The notes under the pieces were generated by a model. It saw only the letters and a program-made list of their open reading frames with translations, did no database searches and was not told the DNA's origin. Both the position numbers and the translations under genes were made by a program. 64,000 nucleotides of DNA, from positions 156,474 to 220,473 of the forward strand of contig JAHJHR010000004.1 of assembly GCA_018823745.1 (NCBI GenBank), written 5' to 3'. Source of the stretch: Alphaproteobacteria bacterium (GTDB lineage: Bacteria; Pseudomonadota; Alphaproteobacteria; Oceanibaculales; Oceanibaculaceae). Shown here piece by piece: positions 43,225-50,602 of the stretch. Each line of letters starts with the position of its first letter. The stretch's first letter is position 1.

Positions 43225-44001
43225 TCAGAGCCGCCTGCCGGGCACGACCAGCAGCCCCTCATCAGTGTGGCTGATATGCGCGTCGATGCCATAGGCGGCG
43301 CGCAGATTGGCGGGCGTCAGTACTGCCTCTGGCGGGCCATCGGCAAGGATGCGGCCGGCCTGCAGCAGCACCAGCCGGCGGCAGAACCGCGCCGCCAGCG
43401 TCAGATCATGCAGCACGACCAGCACCGCGCCACCGGCCTGCGCGCGCGCCGCCAGCAGGGCCATCACGTCGAGCTGGTGGCCGGGGTCCAGCCCGGCGAC
43501 CGGTTCATCGGCCAGAAGGATCGCGGGATCGACCGCGAGCGCGCGGGCCAGCAGCACCCGTGCCCGCTCGCCGCCCGACAGGCGGGTGACCGGCCGGTCG
43601 GCCAGATGCCGGACATCGGTAAACGCCATCGCGGCATCGATGGCGGCGATATCCACCGGCGACAGCGCCGCCCAGGGCGCGCGATGCGGCAGCCGGCCCA
43701 GCGCGACCAGCGCTGCCACGCTCAACGGCCAGTGGCATTCCGCGCCCTGCGGCAGATAGGCCAGCCGTCGGGCCCGGTCGGCCGCAGGCAGCGCCGTTAG
43801 CGGCTGGCCATCCAGCCGGACCGAGCCGAATTGTGGCAGCAGCAGCCCGGCCAGCGCGCGCAGCAGCGTCGTCTTGCCGGCGCCGTTCGGCCCCAGCAGC
43901 CCGACGAAATCGCCCGCAGCCAGCGCCAGCCCGGCCTGCTGCACGACCGGCCTGTCATCCAGTGCGATGGTGAGGTCGCGGGCTTCCAGCAAAGCAGTCA
44001 T
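43225..44001 (-). CDS. ABC importer ATPase (FecE/BtuD type)
   Basis: 258 aa, cytoplasmic motor of an iron-siderophore, heme or cobalamin importer. Walker A G-P-N-G-A-G-K-T-T-L at about 36-45, Q-loop Y-L-P-Q-G, signature L-S-G-G-E-R-A-R near 140, Walker B I-L-L-A-D-E-P near 160, H-loop V-L-H-D-L. The ATG overlaps the permease stop in ATGA. A longer frame continuing upstream from this gene to 45039 is the out-of-phase shadow of the permease. Confidence 0.9.
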   Translation of the reverse strand: MTALLEARDLTIALDDRPVVQQAGLALAAGDFVGLLGPNGAGKTTLLRALAGLLLPQFGSVRLDGQPLTALPAADRARRLAYLPQGAECHWPLSVAALVALGRLPHRAPWAALSPVDIAAIDAAMAFTDVRHLADRPVTRLSGGERARVLLARALAVDPAILLADEPVAGLDPGHQLDVMALLAARAQAGGAVLVVLHDLTLAARFCRRLVLLQAGRILADGPPEAVLTPANLRAAYGIDAHISHTDEGLLVVPGRRL

Positions 44002-45017
44002 CGCATCGACCGCCGGGTCTGGCGCAGCAGATGCAGGAAGAAGGGCGCGCCGATCAGCGCCGTGACCACGCCCAGCTTCAGCTCCGGCCCGGTCGGCACC
44101 AGCCGCACGGCGATATCGGCGGCCTGGATCAGTGCCGCCCCGGCCAAAGCGCTGGCCGGCAGCAGATGCGCCGGGCGATGGCCGAGCAACGGGCGCAGCA
44201 GATGCGGCACGATCAGCCCGACAAAGCCGATGGCGCCGCTGACCGATACCGCCGCACCAACCGCCAGCGCCGTGCCGCCGATCACCAGCCCGCGTAGCCG
44301 GGGCAGGGAGATTCCGAGGCTGCGTGCGGTCTCCTCCCCCAGCGTCAGCGCCTCCAGCCCGCGTGCCGAGGCCAGCAGCAGCGCGCCGCCGATCAGGATG
44401 AAGGGGGCTGAGAGCCAGACATGCACCAGGCTGCGGTCGGCCAGCGAGCCGAGCAGCCAGAACACGATCTCCAGCGCGGCATAGTCGGACGGGGCAAGGT
44501 TCAGCGCCAGCGCCGTCAGCGCGCCGGACAGGCTGCTGACCGCCACCCCGGCCAGGATCAGCGTCAGCACGCTGGCCTCCCGCCCGGCGAGCCCATAGAG
44601 CAGCGTGACGGCAATGGCCGCCCCCGCCAGCCCGCCCAGCGGCAGGGCGAGTGCAAAGGCGCCGGCCAGACCGAAATAGAAGCTGGTGACCGCGCCCAAA
44701 GCCGCCGTGGCGGAAATGCCGATCAGCCCCGGCTCGGCCAGCGGATTGCGCAGGAAGCCCTGCAGCGCCGCCCCCGACAGCCCCAGCGCGCCACCAACCA
44801 TAATCCCCAGCAAGGCGCGCGGCAGGCGGATTTCCAGCAGGATGGCGCGGGCCAGCACCGCCTCCTCCGTCATGCCCCGGATCTGGCCGAACAGCGCCAG
44901 CGGGGCCGGGCCGACCGCCAGCGACAGGCAGAACAGCAGGATCACCAGCCCGGCCAGGCCAAGGCAGAGCCGCATCGCGCGGCGGTCGGCGGCCAGCAGG
45001 GGGGCGAGGGTGGTCAT
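43998..45017 (-). CDS. ABC importer permease, FecCD/BtuC family
   Basis: About 339 aa from ATG M-T-T-L-A-P-L. Roughly ten membrane helices: V-I-L-L-F-C-L-S-L-A-V-G at the N-terminus, then R-L-P-R-A-L-L-G-I-M-V-G-G-A-L-G-L-S-G-A-A-L-Q-G (the FecCD signature) at about 60-85, and I-G-F-V-G-L-I-V-P-H-L-L-R near 260. It overlaps both neighbours by 4 bases, giving an operon SBP-permease-ATPase. Confidence 0.92.
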   Translation of the reverse strand: MTTLAPLLAADRRAMRLCLGLAGLVILLFCLSLAVGPAPLALFGQIRGMTEEAVLARAILLEIRLPRALLGIMVGGALGLSGAALQGFLRNPLAEPGLIGISATAALGAVTSFYFGLAGAFALALPLGGLAGAAIAVTLLYGLAGREASVLTLILAGVAVSSLSGALTALALNLAPSDYAALEIVFWLLGSLADRSLVHVWLSAPFILIGGALLLASARGLEALTLGEETARSLGISLPRLRGLVIGGTALAVGAAVSVSGAIGFVGLIVPHLLRPLLGHRPAHLLPASALAGAALIQAADIAVRLVPTGPELKLGVVTALIGAPFFLHLLRQTRRSMR

Positions 45018-45880
45018 CGGCCAGCGATCCGGCCAGCAATCCGGGCCGTGGCCAGCCGCTCCGCCGCCTCGGCCAGCGCCGGGCCGGGGCAGGTCCACAG
45101 ATGGGTCGGCAATTCGATCATCGCCTGCCGGCCTTCCAGCGCCGGATGCGCCAGCAGGTTCTGCGCCAGCGATTGCCGGCGGATGCGCTGGTCGTCCAGC
45201 ACCAGCACATCGGGACGGGACAGGATCACATCCTCCAGCGACAGCGTGCCCCAGGCAGCGATGCCGTGCTCGGCTGCCAGGTTGCGATAGCCGGCGGCGA
45301 CCAGAATGTCATTCGCCAGAGTGTGCCGGCCGGTGGTGTAGCCATTGGGCTGCAACACCAGCGCGCCCGGACGGCTCGTCTCGCCGGAGGGCTTTGGCAG
45401 AGCCGCCAGACGGGCGGCAATATTGCCGGCCAGGACGCTGGCGCGCTCCTTCTCGCCGATGGCGTCGCCCAGTGCGCGGATCTGGTCCAGCGCATCATCC
45501 AGCGAAGAGGCCGGGGGCAGGGTGAAGACCGGCACGCCCAGCGCTTCGATCAGCCGGTTGGTGGTGTGCTGGCGGTTCAGCCCGGACAGCACCAGATCGG
45601 GGCGCAGGGCCAGCGCTTCCTCAGCCGTGCCGCGGTTGAGCGGAATACCGGCCGCCCGGTCAGCCAAAGCGGAACCGGCGGGATCGGCGCCGAGATAGGA
45701 GATTGAGAGGATATGCGCCCGGTCCGCCAGCAGCATCAGCAACTGGTCGGTACAGAGATTGATCGAAACCAGCCGTTGCGGCTTGGCCGCAGCACCGCCC
45801 GGCGCCAGCACGAGAACAAGCCCGGCCAGCAACGCCAGCGCGAGACTCATTCGTCCGGTCCATCGGGTTCGATGCAGCAT
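45014..45880 (-). CDS. ABC importer substrate-binding protein (siderophore/cobalamin type)
   Basis: 288 aa from ATG after AAGGATTGGC; an upstream in-frame start at 45937 exists. Signal peptide M-L-H-R-T-R-W-T-G-R-M-S-L-A-L-A-L-L-A-G with cleavage near A-A-A-K. The BtuF-like fold is shown by V-S-I-N-L-C-T-D-Q-L-L-M-L-L-A, A-L-R-P-D-L-V-L-S-G and later R-P-D-V-L-V-L-D-D. Substrate unclear. The gene stands 80 bases after a strong intrinsic terminator, suggesting control at the leader. Confidence 0.88.
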   Translation of the reverse strand: MLHRTRWTGRMSLALALLAGLVLVLAPGGAAAKPQRLVSINLCTDQLLMLLADRAHILSISYLGADPAGSALADRAAGIPLNRGTAEEALALRPDLVLSGLNRQHTTNRLIEALGVPVFTLPPASSLDDALDQIRALGDAIGEKERASVLAGNIAARLAALPKPSGETSRPGALVLQPNGYTTGRHTLANDILVAAGYRNLAAEHGIAAWGTLSLEDVILSRPDVLVLDDQRIRRQSLAQNLLAHPALEGRQAMIELPTHLWTCPGPALAEAAERLATARIAGRIAGR

Positions 45881-45960
45881 GCCAATCCTTACTATCAGGC
45901 GGGGCACAGGATGCGCAGGCCGGACCGGCGGGATCAATGCTTGGGATCAGGGCGACAGGC

Positions 45961-45998
45961 AAAAAAAGGCCCTCTTTCCCGCAGGCGGAAAGAGGGCC
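45961..45998 (-). terminator. Strong intrinsic terminator in the ABC leader
   Basis: Minus strand GGCCCTCTTTCC/GGAAAGAGGGCC, perfect 12-base arms, loop of 7, followed by seven T. Placed upstream of the ABC operon and at the end of a structured RNA, so it can work as the off-switch of a leader or as the 3' end of a free small RNA. Confidence 0.92.
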
Positions 45999-46160
45999 AG
46001 TGGTGGGGAGGCACTCCTCGCCGGAACGAGGGTGCGTTTCCGAGACCGTGCGCCTAATACGGCCCCGAAACCCGGACCGTCGGTAGGGGCGACCGACGGT
46101 AGAACAGAGCAGCTTCCCAATCGCTTGGGGGCAAGTAAGAAGCCAGCGGTAAAAGAGTAC
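45961..46160 (-). ncRNA. Structured RNA or leader upstream of the ABC importer (unidentified)
   Basis: About 200 bases on the minus strand with several hairpins: CCCAA-GCGA-TTGGG, ACCGTCGGT-CGCCCCT-ACCGACGGT (9 perfect bases) and a GCAC...GTGC stem, ending in the terminator at 45961-45998. There is no convincing coding frame. The 3' end and size fit either a riboswitch-like leader of the ABC operon or an independent small RNA. It lacks the cobalamin motif (CCCGCAACTG and AGCCAGGAGACC), and no known class was recognised. The AT-rich stretch 46161-46289 upstream may hold its promoter; nothing else is seen there. Confidence 0.5.
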
Positions 46161-46289
46161 GGGAAGACCTATATGAGGTAAATACAAAAAGTTATTTTTC
46201 GAAAGACTTTTTGTTTGGAAGGCCAAACCGCCTTTTGGCTTTTTTAAAACATAGTTAACGTAAATACCGCAAGGCATTGATCGGCAAAG

Positions 46290-46322
46290 AAAAGGCCCGC
46301 TGGCGGGTGCCGGCGGGCCTTG
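46290..46322 (-). terminator. Intrinsic terminator after the oxidoreductase gene
   Basis: AAGGCCCGC and GCGGGCCTT outer arms with an inner CCCGC/GCGGG stem, followed on the minus strand by TTTTCTTT. Confidence 0.85.
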
Positions 46323-46347
46323 ATCGGGCCGTTGTCTGGAGGGTGTG

Positions 46348-47322
46348 TCAGGCGGTGCTGTGCTGCCCCAGCAGGGCCTCGACGCAGCTCTGCACGGCAT
46401 AGCCTTCCTCGAAGCTGGCCAGGCGATGCGGCTTGCCCTTCAGCATCAGGGATAGCTGGTCCAGCTGGTTGCGCACCGAGCGCGGGCGCAGCTCGCCCGG
46501 CCCCAGATCGACCGGTTGCCAGCCGCTCTCGCCGAAGCGCTCCAGGGTCATCCAGTCGGAAATGCGCAGGGCGCCCTTGTCACCGGTGATTGTCCAGCGG
46601 TTATGGTCGTCCTTTTCGCCCTCGACGCGGCCGATCAGCCGGACCGGCACCTCGCCGGCGCGCATCTCGGCCTCGATGCCGGTTTCCGCGCTCTTGCCAT
46701 CATCGGGGTAGTCGACCTTCACGGCGCGGATCGACAGCGGGCCGAGGGTGCGGCGGGTCAGAAACAGGAAATGCGACAGTACCTCACGGGTGAAGCCGCC
46801 TTCCTCGCGCCGGGCCAGCCAGCCGGCCGCACCTTCCTGCCAGCCGCGCGGCCATTTCGCGAAGGCGACCTGAATCTCGACCTGCTGGATGCGGCCCAGG
46901 CTGCCCTGTGCAATGGCTTCCTGAATGGCGCTGCCGGCCAGCGAGGAGGCGAAGGGGAAATTGATGACGGCCTTGCGGCCCTCTTCCTGAGCGCGGGCCG
47001 TGACCTGCCCGGCCTCGGCCAGATCGACCGCCAGCGGCTTTTCGCAGAACACCGCCTTGCCGGCATCGAAGCTGGCCATGGCATAGGCCAGATGGCTCTT
47101 CGGCGGCGAGGCGATATAGACGCATTCGACTTCCGGATCGGCGATCAGCGCTTCGGCGCTGGCGGCCTGGCGGATTGCCGGCCGGTCGCTGGCCAGCGCC
47201 GTCATCGCCTCGGGCGAGGGGTCCCAGGCCAGAACCGCCTCGAAATCCTTGTGGTCGGCCATGCTGTTCAGCATGCGCTGGCCCATGATGCCGAGGCCGA
47301 TGAAACCGATCTTATGTGCCAT
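46348..47322 (-). CDS. Gfo/Idh/MocA family oxidoreductase
   Basis: 324 aa, NAD(P)-dependent dehydrogenase of sugars or similar. N-terminal Rossmann motif I-G-F-I-G-L-G-I-M-G-Q-R, then A-S-P-P-K-S-H and the catalytic F-C-E-K-P-L-A motif with Lys near residue 98. Substrate unknown. It is followed on the same strand by nothing closer than the ABC leader and carries its own terminator. Confidence 0.88.
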   Translation of the reverse strand: MAHKIGFIGLGIMGQRMLNSMADHKDFEAVLAWDPSPEAMTALASDRPAIRQAASAEALIADPEVECVYIASPPKSHLAYAMASFDAGKAVFCEKPLAVDLAEAGQVTARAQEEGRKAVINFPFASSLAGSAIQEAIAQGSLGRIQQVEIQVAFAKWPRGWQEGAAGWLARREEGGFTREVLSHFLFLTRRTLGPLSIRAVKVDYPDDGKSAETGIEAEMRAGEVPVRLIGRVEGEKDDHNRWTITGDKGALRISDWMTLERFGESGWQPVDLGPGELRPRSVRNQLDQLSLMLKGKPHRLASFEEGYAVQSCVEALLGQHSTA

Positions 47323-47340
47323 TTTTGAGGGAGCTTCCGG

Positions 47341-48171
47341 TTACGCGTACAGGCTGTAGAACATGCGCGCCGAGGTGATGGCGAGGAACAGCGCAAAGGC
47401 GCGGCGCAGCCATTTGGTGCTCATTGCATGCGCCAGCTTCGCACCCCAGGGGGCGGCCAGCATGGTCGCCGGAACGATCAGCGCAAAGCCGATCAGCGAG
47501 ACATAGCCCAGGCTGAAAGGCGGGCGGTCCGGCACGCCGAGGCCGCTGACCAGAAAGCCGATGGTGCCCGGAATGGCGATCACCAGCCCCAGCGCAGAGG
47601 CCGTGCCCACCGCCTTCTTGATCGGGAAATTGAACAGGGTCAGCGTCGGGACGCTAAGCGTGCCACCGCCAATACCCATCATGGTCGAGAAACCGCCGAT
47701 GATGACCGCGATCAGATGTTTGATCGGTGCGCGCGGCAGGCGGTCGGACAGGTGCATGCCCTCGCGGGCGAAGGCCATATGGGCGGCGACGATCAGCGCC
47801 ACCACGGCGAAGACGCCGGTCAGGACCGCGCCCTTCACATAGGCGGCGATGAACGTGCCGATCAGCGCGCCGATCAGCGCCATCGGCGCCCAGGATTTCA
47901 GCAGATCGAAATCGACCGAGCCGCGCTTGTGGTGGGCGCGGGCGGAGATGATCGAGGTCGGGATGATGGTCGCCAGGGAGGTGCCGACCGCCAGATGCAT
48001 CTTCACGGCAGGGTCGATGTTCAGCCCGGTGAAGATATGGAACAGCACCGGCACGATGACGATGCCGCCGCCAACCCCCAGCAAGCCGGCAAGCACGCCT
48101 GCGAACAGGCCGGTGGCGAAGACGGCAACGGCCAGTGTCACGACCGTTGCATCGATCACGGTTGCATCCAT
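47341..48171 (-). CDS. TauE/SafE-type sulfite or organic acid exporter
   Basis: 276 aa from the ATG that yields M-D-A-T-V; a longer frame is open to 48249. Seven to nine membrane helices; the motif G-L-L-G-V-G-G-G-I-V-I-V-P-V-L near residue 30 and its echo M-G-I-G-G-G-T-L-S-V-P-T near 160 mark the family. The gene ends just 19 bases before the oxidoreductase start, so the two could be co-transcribed. Substrate not determined. Confidence 0.85.
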   Translation of the reverse strand: MDATVIDATVVTLAVAVFATGLFAGVLAGLLGVGGGIVIVPVLFHIFTGLNIDPAVKMHLAVGTSLATIIPTSIISARAHHKRGSVDFDLLKSWAPMALIGALIGTFIAAYVKGAVLTGVFAVVALIVAAHMAFAREGMHLSDRLPRAPIKHLIAVIIGGFSTMMGIGGGTLSVPTLTLFNFPIKKAVGTASALGLVIAIPGTIGFLVSGLGVPDRPPFSLGYVSLIGFALIVPATMLAAPWGAKLAHAMSTKWLRRAFALFLAITSARMFYSLYA

Positions 48172-48300
48172 GGGATCGCTCGCAATGCTGAAAAGAAGGC
48201 AGGAAAAGCCAGATTTCCCGTTGTCATAAGCGAGCGACCGGTACCGCACAAGGTAAACTTGCCCGGCATCCTGCCGCCAGCCATCACGAATGCAGGAGCG

Positions 48301-49164
48301 TCAATGCGCCATGAAGATCGCCATTTCGGCATTCGCCAGAATATGGCTGGTGGCGCCGCCGAAGATCATCTGGCGCAGGCGGCTCTGGGTATAGCCGCCC
48401 TTGATCACCAGATCGGCGTTCAGCGCAGTCGCCTCGCGCAGCATGACCTCGCCGGCCGGCTTGTCCGGGTTCAGGATGTCCTTGTGGTCGGCGGGGTAGC
48501 CCTTGCGCGCCAGATATTGCGCCAGTTCGGCGCCGCTCGGCCCGGGCACCATGGCGCCTTCGACCGACAGCACGGTGATCTTGTCGGCCTGCTTCAGCAA
48601 TGGCTCGGCGAAGGCGATGGTGCGGGCCGTCTCCGTGCTGCCATTCCAGGCGATGACGATGGTCTTGCCGATGCTGGCCGGCGGGGTCGGCGGGGCGATC
48701 AGCAGCGGCCTTCCGCTGTCGAATAGCCCGGCCTCCAGCGTGCTCATGCGCGGCGTGCTGCTGTCGCGCGCCGGCCGACCGACGACGATCAGATCGAACA
48801 GCCGGCCACGATTGCCGACCATGGCATCGCCCGGTGCGCTCTGCTCGTTCCAGGTTGCCGAGGTGGCGTCGCCAACAGCGGTGGGATCGACCAGCGGGAT
48901 CGACCGGGCGCGCATGAAGTCGAAGAATTTATCGCGGCAATGCTGCGCGCGTGTCGTCTCGTCGCGCTCGAAATCCTCGACCAGATGGGCGGTCGCCCCA
49001 ACGAAACCATCCGGTCCGACAGCCACCACCTCCAGCAAGGCGCGGCGGATCGGCATACCTTCAATGTTGCCCTGGAAACGCTGTGCCACCAGCAAAGCGG
49101 ATTCCAGCATCGAGGGCAGCAGGGCGCTGTCCTCGATCGGGATCAGGATATTGCGGAAGGTCAT
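48301..49164 (-). CDS. Two-domain universal stress protein
   Basis: 287 aa from the ATG after AAAGGAGTGGCGATC. Two Usp halves: residues 1-145 (F-R-N-I-L-I-P-I-E-D-S) and 150-287 (T-I-V-I-A-W-N-G-S-T-E-T-A-R), with the ATP-binding type motif G-G-Y-T-Q-S-R-L-R-Q-M-I-F-G-G-A-T-S near the end. Likely an envelope or energy stress response protein. No EcfG promoter was seen upstream. Confidence 0.88.
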   Translation of the reverse strand: MTFRNILIPIEDSALLPSMLESALLVAQRFQGNIEGMPIRRALLEVVAVGPDGFVGATAHLVEDFERDETTRAQHCRDKFFDFMRARSIPLVDPTAVGDATSATWNEQSAPGDAMVGNRGRLFDLIVVGRPARDSSTPRMSTLEAGLFDSGRPLLIAPPTPPASIGKTIVIAWNGSTETARTIAFAEPLLKQADKITVLSVEGAMVPGPSGAELAQYLARKGYPADHKDILNPDKPAGEVMLREATALNADLVIKGGYTQSRLRQMIFGGATSHILANAEMAIFMAH

Positions 49165-49373
49165 GATCGCCACTCCTTTACCTGGACTGCATCGGCGCGG
49201 TGGAAATTTGCCCCTATATTCACCTTATCGGGATCAGAAAGGCATCCACAAGTTTCATCGCCGCAGAATAAGCTGTTATGCAACCGGTGAAAGGCGCCAA
49301 ACGCCAGCCGGCCCGTCGCAGGACGGGCCGGTGATTTTGTTCGGCAATCGGGAGGCCGGGGTGGCGGTCGCGC

Positions 49374-49403
49374 TTGACACTGATGCGGCTTGCCCCTTAT
49401 ATC
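49374..49403 (+). promoter_or_regulatory. Sigma70 promoter of tRNA-Ala
   Basis: TTGACA, 18 bases, TATATC, located 17 bases upstream of the tRNA. Confidence 0.8.
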
Positions 49404-49419
49404 GCCGCTTCCAACCGGC

Positions 49420-49495
<76 letters not shown>

Positions 49496-49517
49496 TTCCC
49501 GCCCAAGCCGTCCGGAC

Positions 49518-50228
49518 TCAGTCGTTTCCGCCCAGGGCCGCCCTGGCCGGTGCGGAATCCAGTGCGCTGGTGCTGCCCGAGCCTGATGTGGTGGCGGGCT
49601 TCGGCGTTTCAGATTTTGGCGCTTCCACCTTGGGTGCTTCCTTGGCGTTCAGCACCTTGATGTCGCCGGCGATCTCGCCGCCATCCTCGATCTCGATACG
49701 GCCATAGCGCACCGTGCCGGTCACCTTGCCGGTCGAACGCACGATCAGCCTTTCGCGCGCCGTCAGGGAGCCCTCGAAGCGCCCGGCAATCTCCGCCGTG
49801 TCAACACCGGCCTCGCCGCTGAACAGGCCGCTCTGGGAAACCTGGATCATCCGGCTGTCCATCGACGCCTCGACCTTGCCCTCGACGACCAGCGTGTCGC
49901 AGGCGGTAATCTCGCCCTTCAACTGGATATCCTTGCCGACGATCAGCTTGCTGCCTTCCTGGGACATCGGCGTTGCCGGGATGCCATAGGTAGTGCTGGC
50001 GCCGGGCGTGCCCGGACGCCGGTTGATGTCGGGATTGAAGGTATTGGTGGTGCCGGGCTTCCTGCTGTCCATGCTGCTATCCTTTGAAGTGGGGGAAGAA
50101 CTCTTGTCGTGAGGGGGGCTGCCCGGTGTGCCGGAAAGCCCGGCGGCGCCCTGGCTGGAGAGTCCTGCCTTATCCGAGCCGGCCTCTTCAGTCGGGTTCG
50201 CCTTGCGGCGTCGCAACAGATCCAGCAT
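49518..50228 (-). CDS. Bactofilin family cytoskeletal protein
   Basis: 236 aa. N-terminal 85 residues are disordered, Ser/Pro/Gly-rich. The polymer-forming beta-helix domain lies between about residue 90 and 200: I-V-G-K-D-I-Q-L-K-G-E-I, V-V-E-G-K-V-E-A, A-E-I-A-G-R-F-E-G-S-L-T-A and I-V-R-S-T-G-K-V-T-G-T-V-R-Y-G-R-I-E-I. It assembles into filaments that guide cell shape or peptidoglycan enzymes. The C-terminal tail is again disordered and Pro/Lys-rich. Confidence 0.9.
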   Translation of the reverse strand: MLDLLRRRKANPTEEAGSDKAGLSSQGAAGLSGTPGSPPHDKSSSPTSKDSSMDSRKPGTTNTFNPDINRRPGTPGASTTYGIPATPMSQEGSKLIVGKDIQLKGEITACDTLVVEGKVEASMDSRMIQVSQSGLFSGEAGVDTAEIAGRFEGSLTARERLIVRSTGKVTGTVRYGRIEIEDGGEIAGDIKVLNAKEAPKVEAPKSETPKPATTSGSGSTSALDSAPARAALGGND

Positions 50229-50602
50229 TGATTTTCCCCCTTGAGCGGTGCCCGCTGCGCGCCAGGCACGCGATACGGGCAGATGAGAACCCGTCCTGAC
50301 TCACGCAACTGAATGTATGGTCAATCAAGGCCCGTTAACCATGATTGGGCGAGTGTCGGGCGGAGATGCGGCGGGTTTGTGATAGTTTGCGGCATCTGTG
50401 GCCGTCTCGGGGCAGATGACGAAAATAAGAATAAAAATTTAATGAATTCAAGGCATAGGGAAATTTCTTTTAAACCTATTCTTAGAAGTCGCAGTCTGAT
50501 CCGCCTTGAATTACAGTCTTCCTGAGCAGATAAGAGTCAGGCTCAACTGGGGGCAGGGGAAGATCGCCGCGCAGGATGCCTGCACGGTCTTGACGGGTAA
50601 CG
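50229..50602. other. Intergenic region between bactofilin and sensor kinase
   Basis: 374 bases with no gene. A CtrA half-site TTAACCAT is at 50335-50342 near the bactofilin start. An AT-rich block with A-rich runs is at 50417-50480. Nothing else was recognised. Confidence 0.6.

Noticed and set aside
43225..45039. 604-codon frame extending the ABC ATPase upstream
   Set aside because: The N-terminal 346 codons are the shifted reading of the permease gene. The ATPase itself starts at the ATG overlapping the permease stop, so no fusion.
45961..46160. Cobalamin riboswitch in front of the BtuF-like gene
   Set aside because: The conserved CCCGCAACTG and AGCCAGGAGACC elements are missing in both orientations.
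45660..46400. 246-codon minus-strand frame through the ABC leader
   Set aside because: It crosses two terminators and a structured RNA and is out of phase with the binding protein gene.
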